From the NCBI RefSeq assembly GCF_012843315.1, contig NZ_JABAEX010000007.1, positions 1 through 64,000 of the forward strand: DNA of 64,000 nt. The letters are read 5' to 3'. The translations under genes and the position numbers were made by a program. Positions 1 through 9,509 of the stretch are shown here, piece by piece. How positions within the stretch are numbered: the first letter of the stretch is position 1; every line of letters begins with the position of its first letter. The notes under the pieces are model-generated. The model saw only the letters and a program-made list of their open reading frames with translations, did no database searches and had not been told where the DNA came from. Source of the stretch: Streptococcus sp. WB01_FAA12 (lineage in GTDB: Bacteria > Bacillota > Bacilli > Lactobacillales > Streptococcaceae).

Positions 1-2
1 TA

Positions 3-76
3 TCCGCCATAGCTCAGTTGGTAGTAGCGCATGACTGTTAATCATGATGTCGTAGGTTCGAGTCCTACTGGCGGAG
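3..76 (+). tRNA. tRNA-Asn (GTT)
   Basis: A 74-nt cloverleaf. The acceptor arms TCCGCCA and TGGCGGA pair fully and leave G as discriminator. The anticodon loop CTGTTAA reads GTT (Asn), and the T loop is GTTCGAGTC. The 3' CCA is not encoded. It lies at the window edge, just before a terminator hairpin and an IS remnant. Confidence 0.96.
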
Positions 77-114
77 TAAGATCAAGAGTCTGAGACAAAA
101 TGGTTCTCAGCCAC

Positions 115-155
115 AAAAAAGCTAGAGATTCCCAATAGTGGAACTCTAGCTTTTT
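115..155. terminator. Bidirectional terminator hairpin at the IS remnant end
   Basis: The arms AAAAAGCTAGAG and CTCTAGCTTTTT flank a loop of about 14 nt and give A- and T-tracts on both sides. It lies between the tRNA and the 3' end of the degenerate transposase, so it could end transcription from either side. Confidence 0.75.
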
Positions 156-1260
156 AATTTTGAGTCGTTCTCTTATTGTATTTTAGGAAGTTATTAGCCA
201 TGAGTACCAATCCCATGTCAATTCTCACTTGACGCTTACCTCTCAGATTACATCTCTTGTAACCTAAACAAGCCTTTATCTGCCCAAAGACAGGTTCCAC
301 ATCAATCTTACAGTGTAGCTATCCTCCTTGTCATTATAATGCCAATTTGCTAAGTTTCTAGCCGACTGTTTATACCCTCTCTTCTGTTCCTGATCAAACA
401 TGGCATATTTAATCAGATGGTTCACCTTCTTTTCATCTAGACGAAGGAGGTTTTCTTCGCTTCTATATCCAGCATCTGCGACAACTGTCTTCAAGTCATG
501 CGGATAGGTTTCAAGTAAAGGTAAAAGAGTTTTGGTGTCTGTCGGATTTGAGAAGACATCATAGTGAAGAACAAATTGGTTTTCCGTTCATCCTTTCCTT
601 TAACGGGTGTCTCCTCCATGTCTTGGCTCAGTTTTTCCAATTCTTCTTCAAGGACTTGGGCGAATTCAATCAACTGCTCTGAGGAGATAGGCTCTTGTGT
701 ATCCAGTTCAATAGCTTGATGGATAAGGGGAGTGATTTCTTCTTGAAAATAGACCTGTATCTGTTCTTGAAGTTTGGCGGAGAATTTCTCTGTCGCTTCC
801 TTCCACACGAAACTATACTTGTTGGCATTGGCTTCAATCTTAGTCCCGTCAATAAACAAACAATCTAAGGTTACTAACTCTTCCATTTTTAAACGAAGAT
901 TGAGGTCGATGAAAAGATCACGAATGAGTTCTTCCATCCCTTCAGCGACACGAAAAGGATTGATGGTACGATAGCTGACAACCAACTGCCCTGTTAGGTA
1001 TTGATAGCGAGATTTTCAATCATCATTTTTTCAATTTTTCGTCCAGAGAAAATCCCTTGTGAATAGGCAAATAGAAGAGTAGATACAAGCATTTTAGGGT
1101 GATAAGACGGGCGACCAAAGGTATGATAGAAGGCGTGGAAGTGACAATCCTCCAAGGTATTTACCACTTTTTCAATAGTAAAGACGAGATGGTCTTGTGG
1201 CAAGAAAGAACTGATTTCTAGTGGTACAGTTGTTTGATTTGTGCTATAGTGAATATGCAT
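154..1260 (-). pseudogene. IS1182-family transposase, frameshifted and internally deleted
   Basis: Reading from 1260 down, the N-terminal part starts MHIHYSTNQTT and resembles streptococcal IS1182 transposases. It runs into a stop at about 994, where a one-base loss shifts the frame. Reading resumes as VVSYRTINPFRVAEGM at about 980. Around 590 an internal segment is missing, and a fragment with TVVADAGYRSEENL (a DDE catalytic Asp context) follows. Another deletion near 310 joins the remaining C-terminus, VEPVFGQIKACLGYKRCN, which stops at 154. At least two deletions and one frameshift leave no functional enzyme. The family call is from recognised sequence; the intact length (about 550 residues) is from memory. 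Confidence 0.85.
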
Positions 1261-1325
1261 GAGATAGCCTTTCTAAATGGTTTATTGGGCAATTCTATTT
1301 TACCAAGACTATCGCAACCATGCCA

Positions 1326-1353
1326 AAAAGCAATGGCAAATCCGTTGCTTTTT
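1326..1353. terminator. Hairpin at upstream end of IS remnant
   Basis: AAAAAGCAA and TTGCTTTTT form a 9-bp stem with a T-tract, followed by a second imperfect GAGAC...GTCTC hairpin at about 1358-1384. It is probably a terminator or IS end structure. Confidence 0.5.
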
Positions 1354-1390
1354 GGGGAGACAAGGGACTATTGTCCCAGTCTCTTTTCTT

Positions 1391-1448
1391 ATGTGAACCG
1401 CGTCCCAAAAGTTAGACAAAAAAATCTAACTTTTGGGATGTGGTTCAT
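1391..1448. repeat. Near-perfect 24-bp inverted repeat (MITE-like)
   Basis: Arm 1 (1393-1416) and arm 2 (1425-1448) share the core TCCCAAAAGTTAGA. They differ at three sites, and each difference would be a G-U wobble in RNA. The loop is a short A-tract. The arm sequence looks like an IS3-type terminus, so this may be a remnant of two abutting IS ends. That origin is inferred. Confidence 0.6.
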
Positions 1449-1541
1449 AGACGGGTGGTCATGATTTTATAAATGAAGTAAACTTCTCAAAATTCAAAAC
1501 TTAATTTTGGCATCTATAATTACCTTTATATTTTATTTTTA

Positions 1542-1609
1542 GTTTGTTTAGCTTTAAATTCTTCTTTTATAGGATTTGAAGCTTTTTTAGTTCGTTTTTC
1601 TGTTAGACT
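1542..1609 (+). promoter_or_regulatory. Candidate ComE-box promoter of comW
   Basis: Two half-sites related to TNYWVTTBRGR start 21 bp apart at 1542 (GTTTGTTTAGC) and 1563 (TCTTTTATAGG). Each matches 9 of 11 positions. A -10-like TAGACT is at 1604-1609, 31 bp after the second half-site. The comA upstream region has the same geometry. In pneumococcus comW is an early, ComE-dependent gene, so the placement fits; binding is inferred. Confidence 0.45.
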
Positions 1610-1639
1610 AGTGTTAATAATAAGAAAGGGATTTTTTAT

Positions 1640-1873
1640 ATGCTTCAAAAATTTTATGAACGAGCATTTGTCTTTTTGAAACTAGTTGAACAAGAATATG
1701 CTTCTTTATGTCAGAGTTGTGCTGAGTGGGAATCACTTCATCTTCGTTTTTTACTTTATTACTTGATAAGATTTAGAATTAAAAGCGATAAAGAGTTTTG
1801 TCTATATCATTTCCAGACGGCCTATCGTCTGTATCTAGATAAATTCTTGCTAGAGGGTGCTACTCTAAACTAG
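1640..1873 (+). CDS. comW: ComW, competence sigma-factor activator (divergent)
   Basis: The product is 77 residues, close to the 78 of pneumococcal ComW, and sits directly upstream of purA as in pneumococcus. Shared positions include the start MLQK-YE, the Glu-Glu/Gln-Tyr segment near residue 19, W29, the FLxYYLxR stretch and the C-terminal YH...AYRLYLxK block. From memory of the pneumococcal protein, identity is only around 40-45%. ComW protects the competence sigma factor SigX from ClpP proteolysis and helps it capture core RNA polymerase. The ATG follows AAAGGG with good spacing. A ComE-box-like repeat lies upstream. The divergence suggests a non-pneumococcal mitis-group host. Confidence 0.85.
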   Translation: MLQKFYERAFVFLKLVEQEYASLCQSCAEWESLHLRFLLYYLIRFRIKSDKEFCLYHFQTAYRLYLDKFLLEGATLN

Positions 1874-2005
1874 TGAGGTTCATATATATCATTTATCACG
1901 AACAATAATGAGCATTGAATTTGTAATTTTAAGGATTTTATTTAAATTATAAGGTTTCAAATTTTATAATTTGCAGAAATTCCAAATCTTTTCCAGTGTT
2001 TCTTC

Positions 2006-2034
2006 TTGATAAAATGGTCTTTTTTTCTTATAAT
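2006..2034 (+). promoter_or_regulatory. Promoter of purA
   Basis: A -35 TTGATA (2006-2011) and -10 TATAAT (2029-2034) are separated by 17 bp. A second TATAAT lies at 2046-2051. The resulting leader is about 75 nt and holds AAGGA followed by a small hairpin, GAGCT-CCTAGT-AGCTC (2088-2103). The hairpin lies between the ribosome site and the ATG and may bring the two closer. Confidence 0.7.
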
Positions 2035-2060
2035 AAATTGTAAGATATAATTGCGGGTGA

Positions 2061-3401
<1,341 letters not shown>

Positions 3402-3520
3402 GAGATTTTTAAGATTAGTTTAAGACAGGTTGGGTATACTATAGACAGTTACAAGAAGACCTCCTAACTTGTTGTAACAAATATCCTAAACTTTTCTTTT
3501 TCATAATAATCTCCCTACTA

Positions 3521-3548
3521 AGTCACCCCATTGGGTGGCTTTTTTTTA
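3521..3548 (+). terminator. Terminator of purA
   Basis: AGTCACCC and GGGTGGCT form the stem around a 4-nt loop (CATT), followed by eight T residues. It lies about 120 nt after the purA stop. Confidence 0.85.
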
Positions 3549-3884
3549 GTTCATAAGTCCTATATAGGCTTCTACTTGACTTTTTAAAATAAAGAAAAAA
3601 ACAGTGGGACAGAAATCTGTAGACCAAGTCTTAATTTGATAGAACTAGAACTTCATGGTTTCAACAATTCGGTAGATTGGTTAAGGTTGTGAATGGAGAA
3701 AAGAAGTTTTGGTAAAAGTAGCTTTTTGAATTTTAAAATACCAACAAATAGTTTAATCTACTAATAAATTATGGGTGTACAACTAAGCAAAAATGAGGTT
3801 GGGATTTTTGATCCCAGCCTCTTCAGTGAACTATTTTCTTTAGAATTTATAAGTTAGATAAAATTAAATTTTTTGTAAATTAGC
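3549..3884. other. Non-coding stretch with a second strong hairpin
   Basis: No gene is visible. The stretch begins with an AGTGGGACAGAAATC-like string common near streptococcal repeats. It ends with an 11-bp hairpin, GAGGTTGGGAT / ATCCCAGCCTC (3795-3821, one G-U pair), near the end of the convergent membrane gene. That hairpin may act as a terminator. Between the two is AT-rich sequence that I cannot assign. Confidence 0.5.
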
Positions 3885-4430
3885 TTATTTGATAACTTGG
3901 TTTCCTGATTTGTCATTTTGAATTTGGTTCATTTCGTGCATAAAAACATCTGCTTTCAGTTTATCTGTGATGATACTGACACTTATTAGCTTATTTAGAT
4001 TTTTCTCATATCCTTCTAAAAAAATAGGATTTCTAATTTTCATGGTTAACTTTGCACAATTAAAGGGACGCTTTTTAATGGTTATTTGTTCGATATCTTG
4101 AAGTTTAAATTGATAATGTAATACGCTGAGGCCCCTGCTACTATAGGTGTAATACTGAATAGTATTGTTTTTATGAACTTCTAATTTTACTCCATTTATG
4201 AAGAGATAATACCCCATAAACCATAGAAGAAGTGGAACATAAATCAGTACAATTGCTATAATAATCTTGTCTGTAAAATCGGTATTATAAGCTATCAGAT
4301 GCTTTAGAATCCAGAGAATCATAACAGATAAAGATATCATGAATGGTCCCCCTACTCTATTAAGTTGATTTTTATATGGAAACATTAAGGTAAATTTTGG
4401 TTTATCCAGTAATAACTCTAATTTCATCAT
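3885..4430 (-). CDS. Small membrane protein of unknown function
   Basis: The 181-residue product is not recognised. It has two membrane segments at about residues 29-47 and 55-77 (MISLSVMILWILKHL and IIIAIVLIYVPLLLWFMGYY). A soluble C-terminal half follows, rich in beta-strand-like alternation and basic residues (ITIKKRPFNCAKLTMKIRN). This resembles bacterial PH-like (YcxB/YdbT type) membrane proteins. That likeness is structural intuition only. It stands alone, convergent with purA and divergent from tadA, and is more AT-rich than its neighbours. Confidence 0.6.
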   Translation of the reverse strand: MMKLELLLDKPKFTLMFPYKNQLNRVGGPFMISLSVMILWILKHLIAYNTDFTDKIIIAIVLIYVPLLLWFMGYYLFINGVKLEVHKNNTIQYYTYSSRGLSVLHYQFKLQDIEQITIKKRPFNCAKLTMKIRNPIFLEGYEKNLNKLISVSIITDKLKADVFMHEMNQIQNDKSGNQVIK

Positions 4431-4608
4431 TTACCCTCTCATATTGTTTATTGTATAAATTTCAGTATATTCATCATTTTTGATTTTCTATCAATTTTGC
4501 TAATATTATACTCTTTTTAAAACATTATTTCTACAATCCAGCTATTTAATACTATCTAAAGTTAGTCAGTGTAAATATTATAGAGCTCTTTTTTTGTCTA
4601 GGAAAACA

Positions 4609-4617
4609 TGCTATAAT
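4609..4617 (+). promoter_or_regulatory. Extended -10 promoter of tadA
   Basis: TGCTATAAT is a perfect extended -10 about 34 nt ahead of the tadA ATG. No good -35 is seen, which is usual for this promoter class. Confidence 0.65.
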
Positions 4618-4650
4618 GATAGAATTGATAAGCAGGAAAAGAGAGAAGCT

Positions 4651-5118
4651 ATGAATTATACAGTTAAAGAAAAAGAAGCTTTTATGAGAGAGGCCTTGAA
4701 AGAGGCAGAAATTGCTCTAGAACACGATGAAATTCCAATTGGCTGTGTGATTGTCAAGGATGGAGAGATCATTGGCCGTGGGCATAATGCGCGCGAGGAG
4801 TTGCAACGGGCAGTCATGCATGCAGAAATCATGGCTATAGAGAATGCGAATGTGAGTGAAGAGAGCTGGCGTTTACTAGATTGCACCCTTTTTGTGACCA
4901 TAGAGCCCTGTGTGATGTGTAGCGGGGCGATTGGGCTTGCCCGTATTCCAAACGTAGTTTACGGGGCTAAAAACCAGAAATTTGGTGCAGCTGGAAGTTT
5001 GTACGATATTTTGACAGATGAGCGTCTAAATCATCGTGTAGAGGTAGAAACGGGAGTTTTGGAGAGTGAGTGTGCAGCGATTATGCAGGATTTTTTCCGA
5101 AATCGACGGAAAAAATAA
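4651..5118 (+). CDS. tadA: tRNA-specific adenosine deaminase
   Basis: It converts A34 to inosine in tRNA-Arg(ACG), an essential wobble modification. With the ATG at 4651 (behind AGAGAGAAG) the protein is 155 residues, the usual length. An upstream in-frame start at 4594 would overlap the promoter and is not used here. The zinc/catalytic site is intact: H57-A-E59 and P86-C87-V-M-C90. The N-terminal MREALKEAEIAL helix is typical of TadA rather than cytidine deaminases. The small SRP RNA gene follows immediately. Confidence 0.96.
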   Translation: MNYTVKEKEAFMREALKEAEIALEHDEIPIGCVIVKDGEIIGRGHNAREELQRAVMHAEIMAIENANVSEESWRLLDCTLFVTIEPCVMCSGAIGLARIPNVVYGAKNQKFGAAGSLYDILTDERLNHRVEVETGVLESECAAIMQDFFRNRRKK

Positions 5119-5124
5119 TTTCTC

Positions 5125-5153
5125 TTTAAAAACAGAGTGGAATGTGGTATAAT
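5125..5153 (+). promoter_or_regulatory. Promoter of the SRP RNA
   Basis: A -35-like TTTAAA (5125-5130) and a perfect -10 TATAAT (5148-5153) are separated by 17 bp. The RNA begins about 7 nt downstream. Confidence 0.7.
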
Positions 5154-5158
5154 AAATA

Positions 5159-5239
5159 GTGGAGCAACAGTTCTGCGTGAAGCGGGTCAGGGGAGGAATC
5201 CAGCAGCCCTAAGCGAGTGTGAATTGTGTGCTCTTTTTT
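5159..5239 (+). ncRNA. ffs: Small signal recognition particle RNA (4.5S-like)
   Basis: This is the RNA core of the signal recognition particle, which binds Ffh to target membrane proteins. It has the conserved apical domain GGTCAGG-GGAGGAA-TCCAGCAGCCC with its asymmetric internal loop. The flanking arms GGAGCAACA and TTGTGTGCTC close a single long hairpin. Six T residues follow (5234-5239). Position between tadA and dut matches pneumococcus. Ends are estimated to within a few bases. Confidence 0.93.
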
Positions 5240-5303
5240 CGTGCTTTTTTCGAATAAATAAGATAAAATAGCCTAGAATAAATGATTATAGAAAAGAGAA
5301 AAT

Positions 5304-5747
5304 ATGAAAATTCGTGGTTTTGAATTGGTTTCGAGTTTTACAGATGAAAATTTGCTCCCTAAGCGTGAGACAGCCCATGCAGCTGGTTATGATTTAAAGG
5401 TTGCGGAACGCACTGTGATTGCTTCAGGAGAGATTGTTCTCGTCCCAACAGGAGTCAAGGCTTATATGCAGCCAACAGAAGTGCTCTATCTCTATGACCG
5501 TTCATCAAACCCTCGTAAGAAGGGCTTGGTCTTGATTAACTCAGTTGGGGTCATTGATGGGGATTATTATGGAAATTCTGGAAATGAAGGGCATATTTTT
5601 GCTCAGATGAAAAACATTACTGACAAGGAAGTGATTCTTGAAGTTGGGGAACGTGTGGTTCAGGCTGTCTTTGCACCATTTTTAATCGCAGACGGAGATG
5701 CAGCTGATGGCGTGCGGACTGGTGGATTTGGATCGACAGGGCATTAA
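5304..5747 (+). CDS. dut: dUTP diphosphatase
   Basis: It hydrolyses dUTP to dUMP and pyrophosphate, limiting uracil in DNA. The 147-residue trimeric-type enzyme shows the five family motifs in order: AGYDLKVAE (motif I), DRSSNPRKKGL (II), GVIDGDYYGN (III), the ERVVQAVF region (IV) and GGFGSTGH (V). Motif III has Gly where many family members have Ser. The catalytic Asp in VIDGD is kept. It heads an operon-like run with the phosphatase gene one base after its stop. Confidence 0.95.
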   Translation: MKIRGFELVSSFTDENLLPKRETAHAAGYDLKVAERTVIASGEIVLVPTGVKAYMQPTEVLYLYDRSSNPRKKGLVLINSVGVIDGDYYGNSGNEGHIFAQMKNITDKEVILEVGERVVQAVFAPFLIADGDAADGVRTGGFGSTGH

Positions 5748-5748
5748 G

Positions 5749-6264
5749 ATGAAGATAATCTTTGTACGTCATGGGGAGCCAGATTACCGTGAGTTAGAGG
5801 AACGTTCTTATACAGGTTTTGGGATGGATTTAGCACCTTTATCTAAGGAAGGACGGCAACAAGCTCAGGAACTTTGCCAAAATCCTTTGCTTGGCTCAGC
5901 TGATATACTGGTGTCTTCTGCAGTGACGCGAGCATTAGAAACGGCTTTTTATGTATCTTGTGCTACAGGCCTTCCTTTGAGGGTGGAGCCTTTGTTACAC
6001 GAATGGCAGGTTTACGAAAGTGGCATAGAGAATTTTGAAAAAGCACGTACTCTGTTTTTAGAAAACAAGGGGGAGTTGCTTCCTAATAGTCCTATTCAGT
6101 ATGAGACAGCTGCGGAAATGAAGTCTCGATTTCTAGAATCTATGGCTAAGTATCGAGAACATCAGACTGTAGTTGTTATAGCTCATCGTATGCTAATACG
6201 TCAGTTTGTGCCAAGTGAGAAGATTGATTTTTGTCAAGTGATTGAGTGTGAGGTAGAAATTTAG
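5749..6264 (+). CDS. Histidine phosphatase family protein
   Basis: The start is the ATG one base after the dut stop, giving 171 residues. An earlier in-frame start would lie inside dut. The N-terminal [11 protein letters not shown] is the RHG catalytic motif of the phosphoglycerate-mutase/histidine-phosphatase superfamily, with the phospho-accepting His. The second conserved His is in [12 protein letters not shown] near residue 144, and [12 protein letters not shown] carries the conserved Arg. The substrate is not predictable. Its place between dut and radA is conserved in pneumococcus as I recall it. Confidence 0.85.
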   Translation: MKIIFVRHGEPDYRELEERSYTGFGMDLAPLSKEGRQQAQELCQNPLLGSADILVSSAVTRALETAFYVSCATGLPLRVEPLLHEWQVYESGIENFEKARTLFLENKGELLPNSPIQYETAAEMKSRFLESMAKYREHQTVVVIAHRMLIRQFVPSEKIDFCQVIECEVEI

Positions 6265-6277
6265 AAAGAGGTTTATC

Positions 6278-7639
6278 ATCGCAAAGAAAAAAGCGACATT
6301 TGTATGTCAAAATTGTGAATATAATTCCCCTAAATATCTAGGGCGCTGTCCAAACTGTGGGTCTTGGTCTTCTTTTATAGAAGAAATCGAGGTTGCCGAG
6401 GTCAAGAATGCGCGTGTATCCTTGACGGGTGAGAAAACCAAACCCATGAAACTGGCTGAGGTAACCTCAATCAATGTCAATCGAACCAAGACTGAGATGG
6501 AGGAGTTCAACCGTGTACTTGGAGGCGGAGTGGTACCAGGAAGTCTTGTACTCATTGGTGGGGATCCAGGGATTGGGAAATCAACTCTTCTCTTACAAGT
6601 TTCAACCCAGCTATCTCAAGTAGGGACTGTTCTCTACGTCAGCGGGGAGGAGTCTGCTCAGCAAATCAAGCTACGAGCAGAGCGCTTGGGAGATATTGAT
6701 AGCGAGTTTTATCTCTATGCAGAGACCAATATGCAGAGTGTTCGCGCTGAGGTGGAGCGCATCCAACCAGATTTTCTCATCATCGACTCCATCCAGACGA
6801 TTATGTCTCCTGAGATTTCAGGGGTGCAGGGGTCTGTTTCTCAGGTACGTGAGGTGACAGCTGAACTTATGCAGTTAGCTAAGACTAATAACATTGCTAT
6901 CTTTATCGTAGGGCATGTGACCAAGGAAGGGACCTTGGCTGGTCCGCGTATGTTGGAGCATATGGTAGATACAGTGCTTTACTTTGAAGGGGAACGTCAC
7001 CATACCTTTCGTATCTTGAGAGCGGTCAAAAACCGTTTTGGTTCCACTAATGAGATTGGCATCTTTGAGATGCAGTCGGGCGGATTGGTTGAGGTACTCA
7101 ATCCGAGTCAAGTTTTCCTAGAAGAGCGTTTGGATGGGGCTACTGGTTCATCAATCGTGGTGACCATGGAAGGGACCCGTCCGATTTTGGCGGAGGTTCA
7201 AGCTTTGGTAACACCAACCATGTTTGGAAATGCTAAGCGCACAACGACAGGTCTTGATTTCAATCGTGCTAGTTTGATTATGGCTGTTTTGGAAAAACGT
7301 GCAGGATTGCTCTTGCAAAATCAGGATGCCTATCTCAAATCTGCTGGCGGTGTCAAATTGGATGAACCTGCGATTGACTTGGCTGTTGCGGTTGCCATTG
7401 CTTCGAGCTACAAAGACAAGCCTACCAATCCTCAGGAATGTTTTGTGGGAGAGTTAGGCTTGACCGGAGAAATTCGGCGCGTAAATCGTATCGAACGACG
7501 CATCAATGAAGCGGCAAAACTGGGCTTTACCAAGATTTATGTACCCAAGAATTCCTTGACAGGAATCACTCCTCCTAAGGAAATTGAAGTCATTGGAGTG
7601 ACGACTATTCAGGAAGTTTTGAAAAGGGTCTTTGCATAA
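6278..7639 (+). CDS. radA: DNA repair/branch-migration ATPase RadA, non-canonical start
   Basis: RadA is a RecA-like hexameric helicase that extends recombination intermediates and is important in transformation. In order are a zinc finger (FVCQNC...GRCPNCGSW), Walker [11 protein letters not shown], Walker B FLIIDSIQ, the RadA-specific KNRFGSTNE motif and a C-terminal Lon-like domain. No ATG, GTG or TTG exists in frame between the upstream stop (6254-6256) and the zinc finger. The first canonical start, TTG at 6422, would remove the finger. AAGAGG (6266-6271) points to ATC at 6278 (453 residues, starting M-AKKKATF) or ATC at 6275. ATC initiation is inferred. Confidence 0.9.
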   Translation: MAKKKATFVCQNCEYNSPKYLGRCPNCGSWSSFIEEIEVAEVKNARVSLTGEKTKPMKLAEVTSINVNRTKTEMEEFNRVLGGGVVPGSLVLIGGDPGIGKSTLLLQVSTQLSQVGTVLYVSGEESAQQIKLRAERLGDIDSEFYLYAETNMQSVRAEVERIQPDFLIIDSIQTIMSPEISGVQGSVSQVREVTAELMQLAKTNNIAIFIVGHVTKEGTLAGPRMLEHMVDTVLYFEGERHHTFRILRAVKNRFGSTNEIGIFEMQSGGLVEVLNPSQVFLEERLDGATGSSIVVTMEGTRPILAEVQALVTPTMFGNAKRTTTGLDFNRASLIMAVLEKRAGLLLQNQDAYLKSAGGVKLDEPAIDLAVAVAIASSYKDKPTNPQECFVGELGLTGEIRRVNRIERRINEAAKLGFTKIYVPKNSLTGITPPKEIEVIGVTTIQEVLKRVFA

Positions 7640-7711
7640 TCCGTGACAAATCTTCTTAAAAATGATAAGATAGGAGAAATATTTGATTATCAAATTTTTA
7701 AGGGGGAAATC

Positions 7712-8206
7712 GTGTCGTATTTTGAACAGTTTATGCAAGCCAATCAGGCTTATGTTGCCCTTCATGGGAAATTAAATCTGCCACTTAAGCCGAAAACAAG
7801 AGTAGCAATCGTGACCTGCATGGACTCACGGCTACACGTCGCGCAAGCTTTAGGTTTAGCACTTGGAGATGCCCATATCTTGCGGAATGCGGGTGGTCGA
7901 GTAACAGAGGACATGATTCGTTCACTTGTGATTTCCCAGCAACAAATGGGAACTAGAGAAATTGTGGTGCTTCATCATACAGACTGTGGAGCTCAAACTT
8001 TTCAAAATGAAAGTTTTCATGAACATTTGAAACACGAGCTCGGAGTTGATGTGTCTGATCAAGATTTTTTACCATTCCAGGATGTTGAAGAGAGTGTGAG
8101 AGAGGACATGCAGTTGCTTCGAGAATCTCCACTGATTCCTGATGATGTGGTTATTTCAGGTGCTGTCTATGATGTGGATACAGGAAGTATGAGAGAAGTA
8201 TACTAA
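7712..8206 (+). CDS. Beta-class carbonic anhydrase
   Basis: It interconverts CO2 and bicarbonate, which supplies carboxylases. The GTG start follows AAGGGGGAAAT and gives 164 residues, the length of pneumococcal Pca. The earlier GTG at 7643 has no ribosome site. Zinc ligands C36 (in CMDSR, with D38 and R40), H89 and C92 (HTDCGA) are all present. It lies directly after radA. Bicarbonate supply is of use to the purine genes downstream, but no co-regulation is seen. Confidence 0.93.
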   Translation: MSYFEQFMQANQAYVALHGKLNLPLKPKTRVAIVTCMDSRLHVAQALGLALGDAHILRNAGGRVTEDMIRSLVISQQQMGTREIVVLHHTDCGAQTFQNESFHEHLKHELGVDVSDQDFLPFQDVEESVREDMQLLRESPLIPDDVVISGAVYDVDTGSMREVY

Positions 8207-8292
8207 CTTTGTCTCGAAAAAAATTCATCCTAGCATAAAATCGATTGTTAAAATGTAGGATTTTTAATTTTAATATAGCTAATATAAAAAAG

Positions 8293-8332
8293 TAAAAAAC
8301 AAGGGTATAAATGTTTGCTCTTGTTTTATTTT
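8293..8332 (+). terminator. Probable terminator after carbonic anhydrase
   Basis: The arms AAAACAAGGG and CTCTTGTTTT, with a G-U or mismatched tip, are followed by a T-rich run before the prs promoter. Confidence 0.5.
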
Positions 8333-8335
8333 TGA

Positions 8336-8364
8336 TTGAAAAATAAAGGAAAAAGCGCTACAAT
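8336..8364 (+). promoter_or_regulatory. Promoter of prs
   Basis: TTGAAA (8336-8341) and TACAAT (8359-8364) are spaced exactly 17 bp apart, about 57 nt before the prs start. Confidence 0.75.
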
Positions 8365-8420
8365 GGTAGATGGAAAATGTTGTGTAAAAAACAAGTGATA
8401 CATAAATACCGGAGGAAATC

Positions 8421-9389
8421 ATGTCTTTTTCTGATTTAAAGCTGTTTGCCCTTTCTTCAAATAGAGAATTGGCAGAGCGTGTGGCGCAAGAGATTGGGAT
8501 AGAGTTGGGGAAATCGACTGTTCGCCAATTTTCAGATGGGGAGATTCAGGTCAACATTGAAGAATCAATCCGTGGTAAACACGTCTTTATCCTACAATCA
8601 ACGAGCTCACCTGTAAATGACAATCTGCTCGAAATTTTGATCATGGTAGATGCCTTGAAGCGGGCTAGTGCAGAATCTGTCAACGTTGTCATGCCTTACT
8701 ATGGCTATGCACGTCAGGATAGAAAAGCGCGCGCGCGTGAGCCAATCACAGCAAAACTCGTTGCAAACATGCTAGAAGTGGCTGGGGTGGATCGTTTGTT
8801 GACGATTGATTTGCACGCTGCACAGATTCAGGGATTCTTTGATATTCCTGTGGATCACTTGATGGGCGCTCCCTTGATTGCGGACTATTTTGAACGTCGT
8901 GGCATGGTTGGCTCCGACTACGTGGTTGTCAGCCCAGACCATGGTGGGGTGACTCGTGCTCGTAAATTGGCAGAGTTTTTGAAAACTCCGATTGCGATTA
9001 TTGACAAACGTCGCAGTGTAGACAAGATGAATACCAGTGAAGTGATGAACATCATTGGTAAAGTAGAAGGTAAGACTTGTATCTTGATTGACGATATGAT
9101 TGATACAGCTGGAACTATTTGTCATGCAGCAGATGCTCTTGCTGAAGCGGGTGCTGTTGAAGTTTACGCAAGCTGTACGCACCCAGTTCTTTCAGGACCG
9201 GCTATGGACAATATCCAAAAATCAGCTATTAAGAAATTGGTTGTTTTGGATACTATCTACCTACCAGAAGAGCGTTTGATTGATAAGATTGAACAAATCT
9301 CTATCGCCCACCTTCTAGGAGATGCCATCGTGCGTATCCATGAAAAACGCCCTCTTTCTCCTTTGTTTAGTATTGAGAAAAAGATTTAA
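8421..9389 (+). CDS. prs: Ribose-phosphate pyrophosphokinase
   Basis: It makes PRPP from ribose-5-phosphate and ATP. PRPP is the entry substrate for the purine operon further along this window. The 322 residues are standard for class I enzymes. The ATP-binding flexible region ([19 protein letters not shown]), the [15 protein letters not shown] segment and the PRPP-binding loop [13 protein letters not shown] are all intact. ATG follows GGAGG. It is a single gene between its own promoter and terminator. Confidence 0.97.
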   Translation: MSFSDLKLFALSSNRELAERVAQEIGIELGKSTVRQFSDGEIQVNIEESIRGKHVFILQSTSSPVNDNLLEILIMVDALKRASAESVNVVMPYYGYARQDRKARAREPITAKLVANMLEVAGVDRLLTIDLHAAQIQGFFDIPVDHLMGAPLIADYFERRGMVGSDYVVVSPDHGGVTRARKLAEFLKTPIAIIDKRRSVDKMNTSEVMNIIGKVEGKTCILIDDMIDTAGTICHAADALAEAGAVEVYASCTHPVLSGPAMDNIQKSAIKKLVVLDTIYLPEERLIDKIEQISIAHLLGDAIVRIHEKRPLSPLFSIEKKI

Positions 9390-9412
9390 TCTTTCACTTG
9401 AAGTAGACAGAA

Positions 9413-9449
9413 CTCCTAGCAAGTTTCTTTTCTTGCTAGGAGATTTTTT
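9413..9449 (+). terminator. Terminator of prs
   Basis: A perfect 11-bp stem, CTCCTAGCAAG / CTTGCTAGGAG, with an 8-nt loop and six T residues. Confidence 0.95.
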
Positions 9450-9509
9450 GTAGTCAAAATCTGCAAGCCTTTTCAAAATATGCTATACTGATGAAAAAGG
9501 AGGATTTCT

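Larger units (their letters stand above)
115..1354 (-). mobile_element. Degenerate IS1182-family insertion sequence
   Basis: The region holds a broken IS1182-type transposase on the minus strand, flanked by hairpins at 115-155 and 1326-1353 that probably mark or lie near the element's ends. Clear terminal inverted repeats and target duplications were not identified, so the boundaries are approximate. Internal deletions and frameshifts make it immobile on its own. Confidence 0.75.

Noticed and set aside
6422-7639. A shorter RadA starting at the TTG at 6422
   Set aside because: It would drop the zinc finger, which is clearly conserved in frame upstream (CQNC...CPNC). A start before it is needed.
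7643-7711. Longer carbonic anhydrase starting at the GTG at 7643
   Set aside because: It has no ribosome site. The GTG at 7712 has AAGGGGG and gives the family length.
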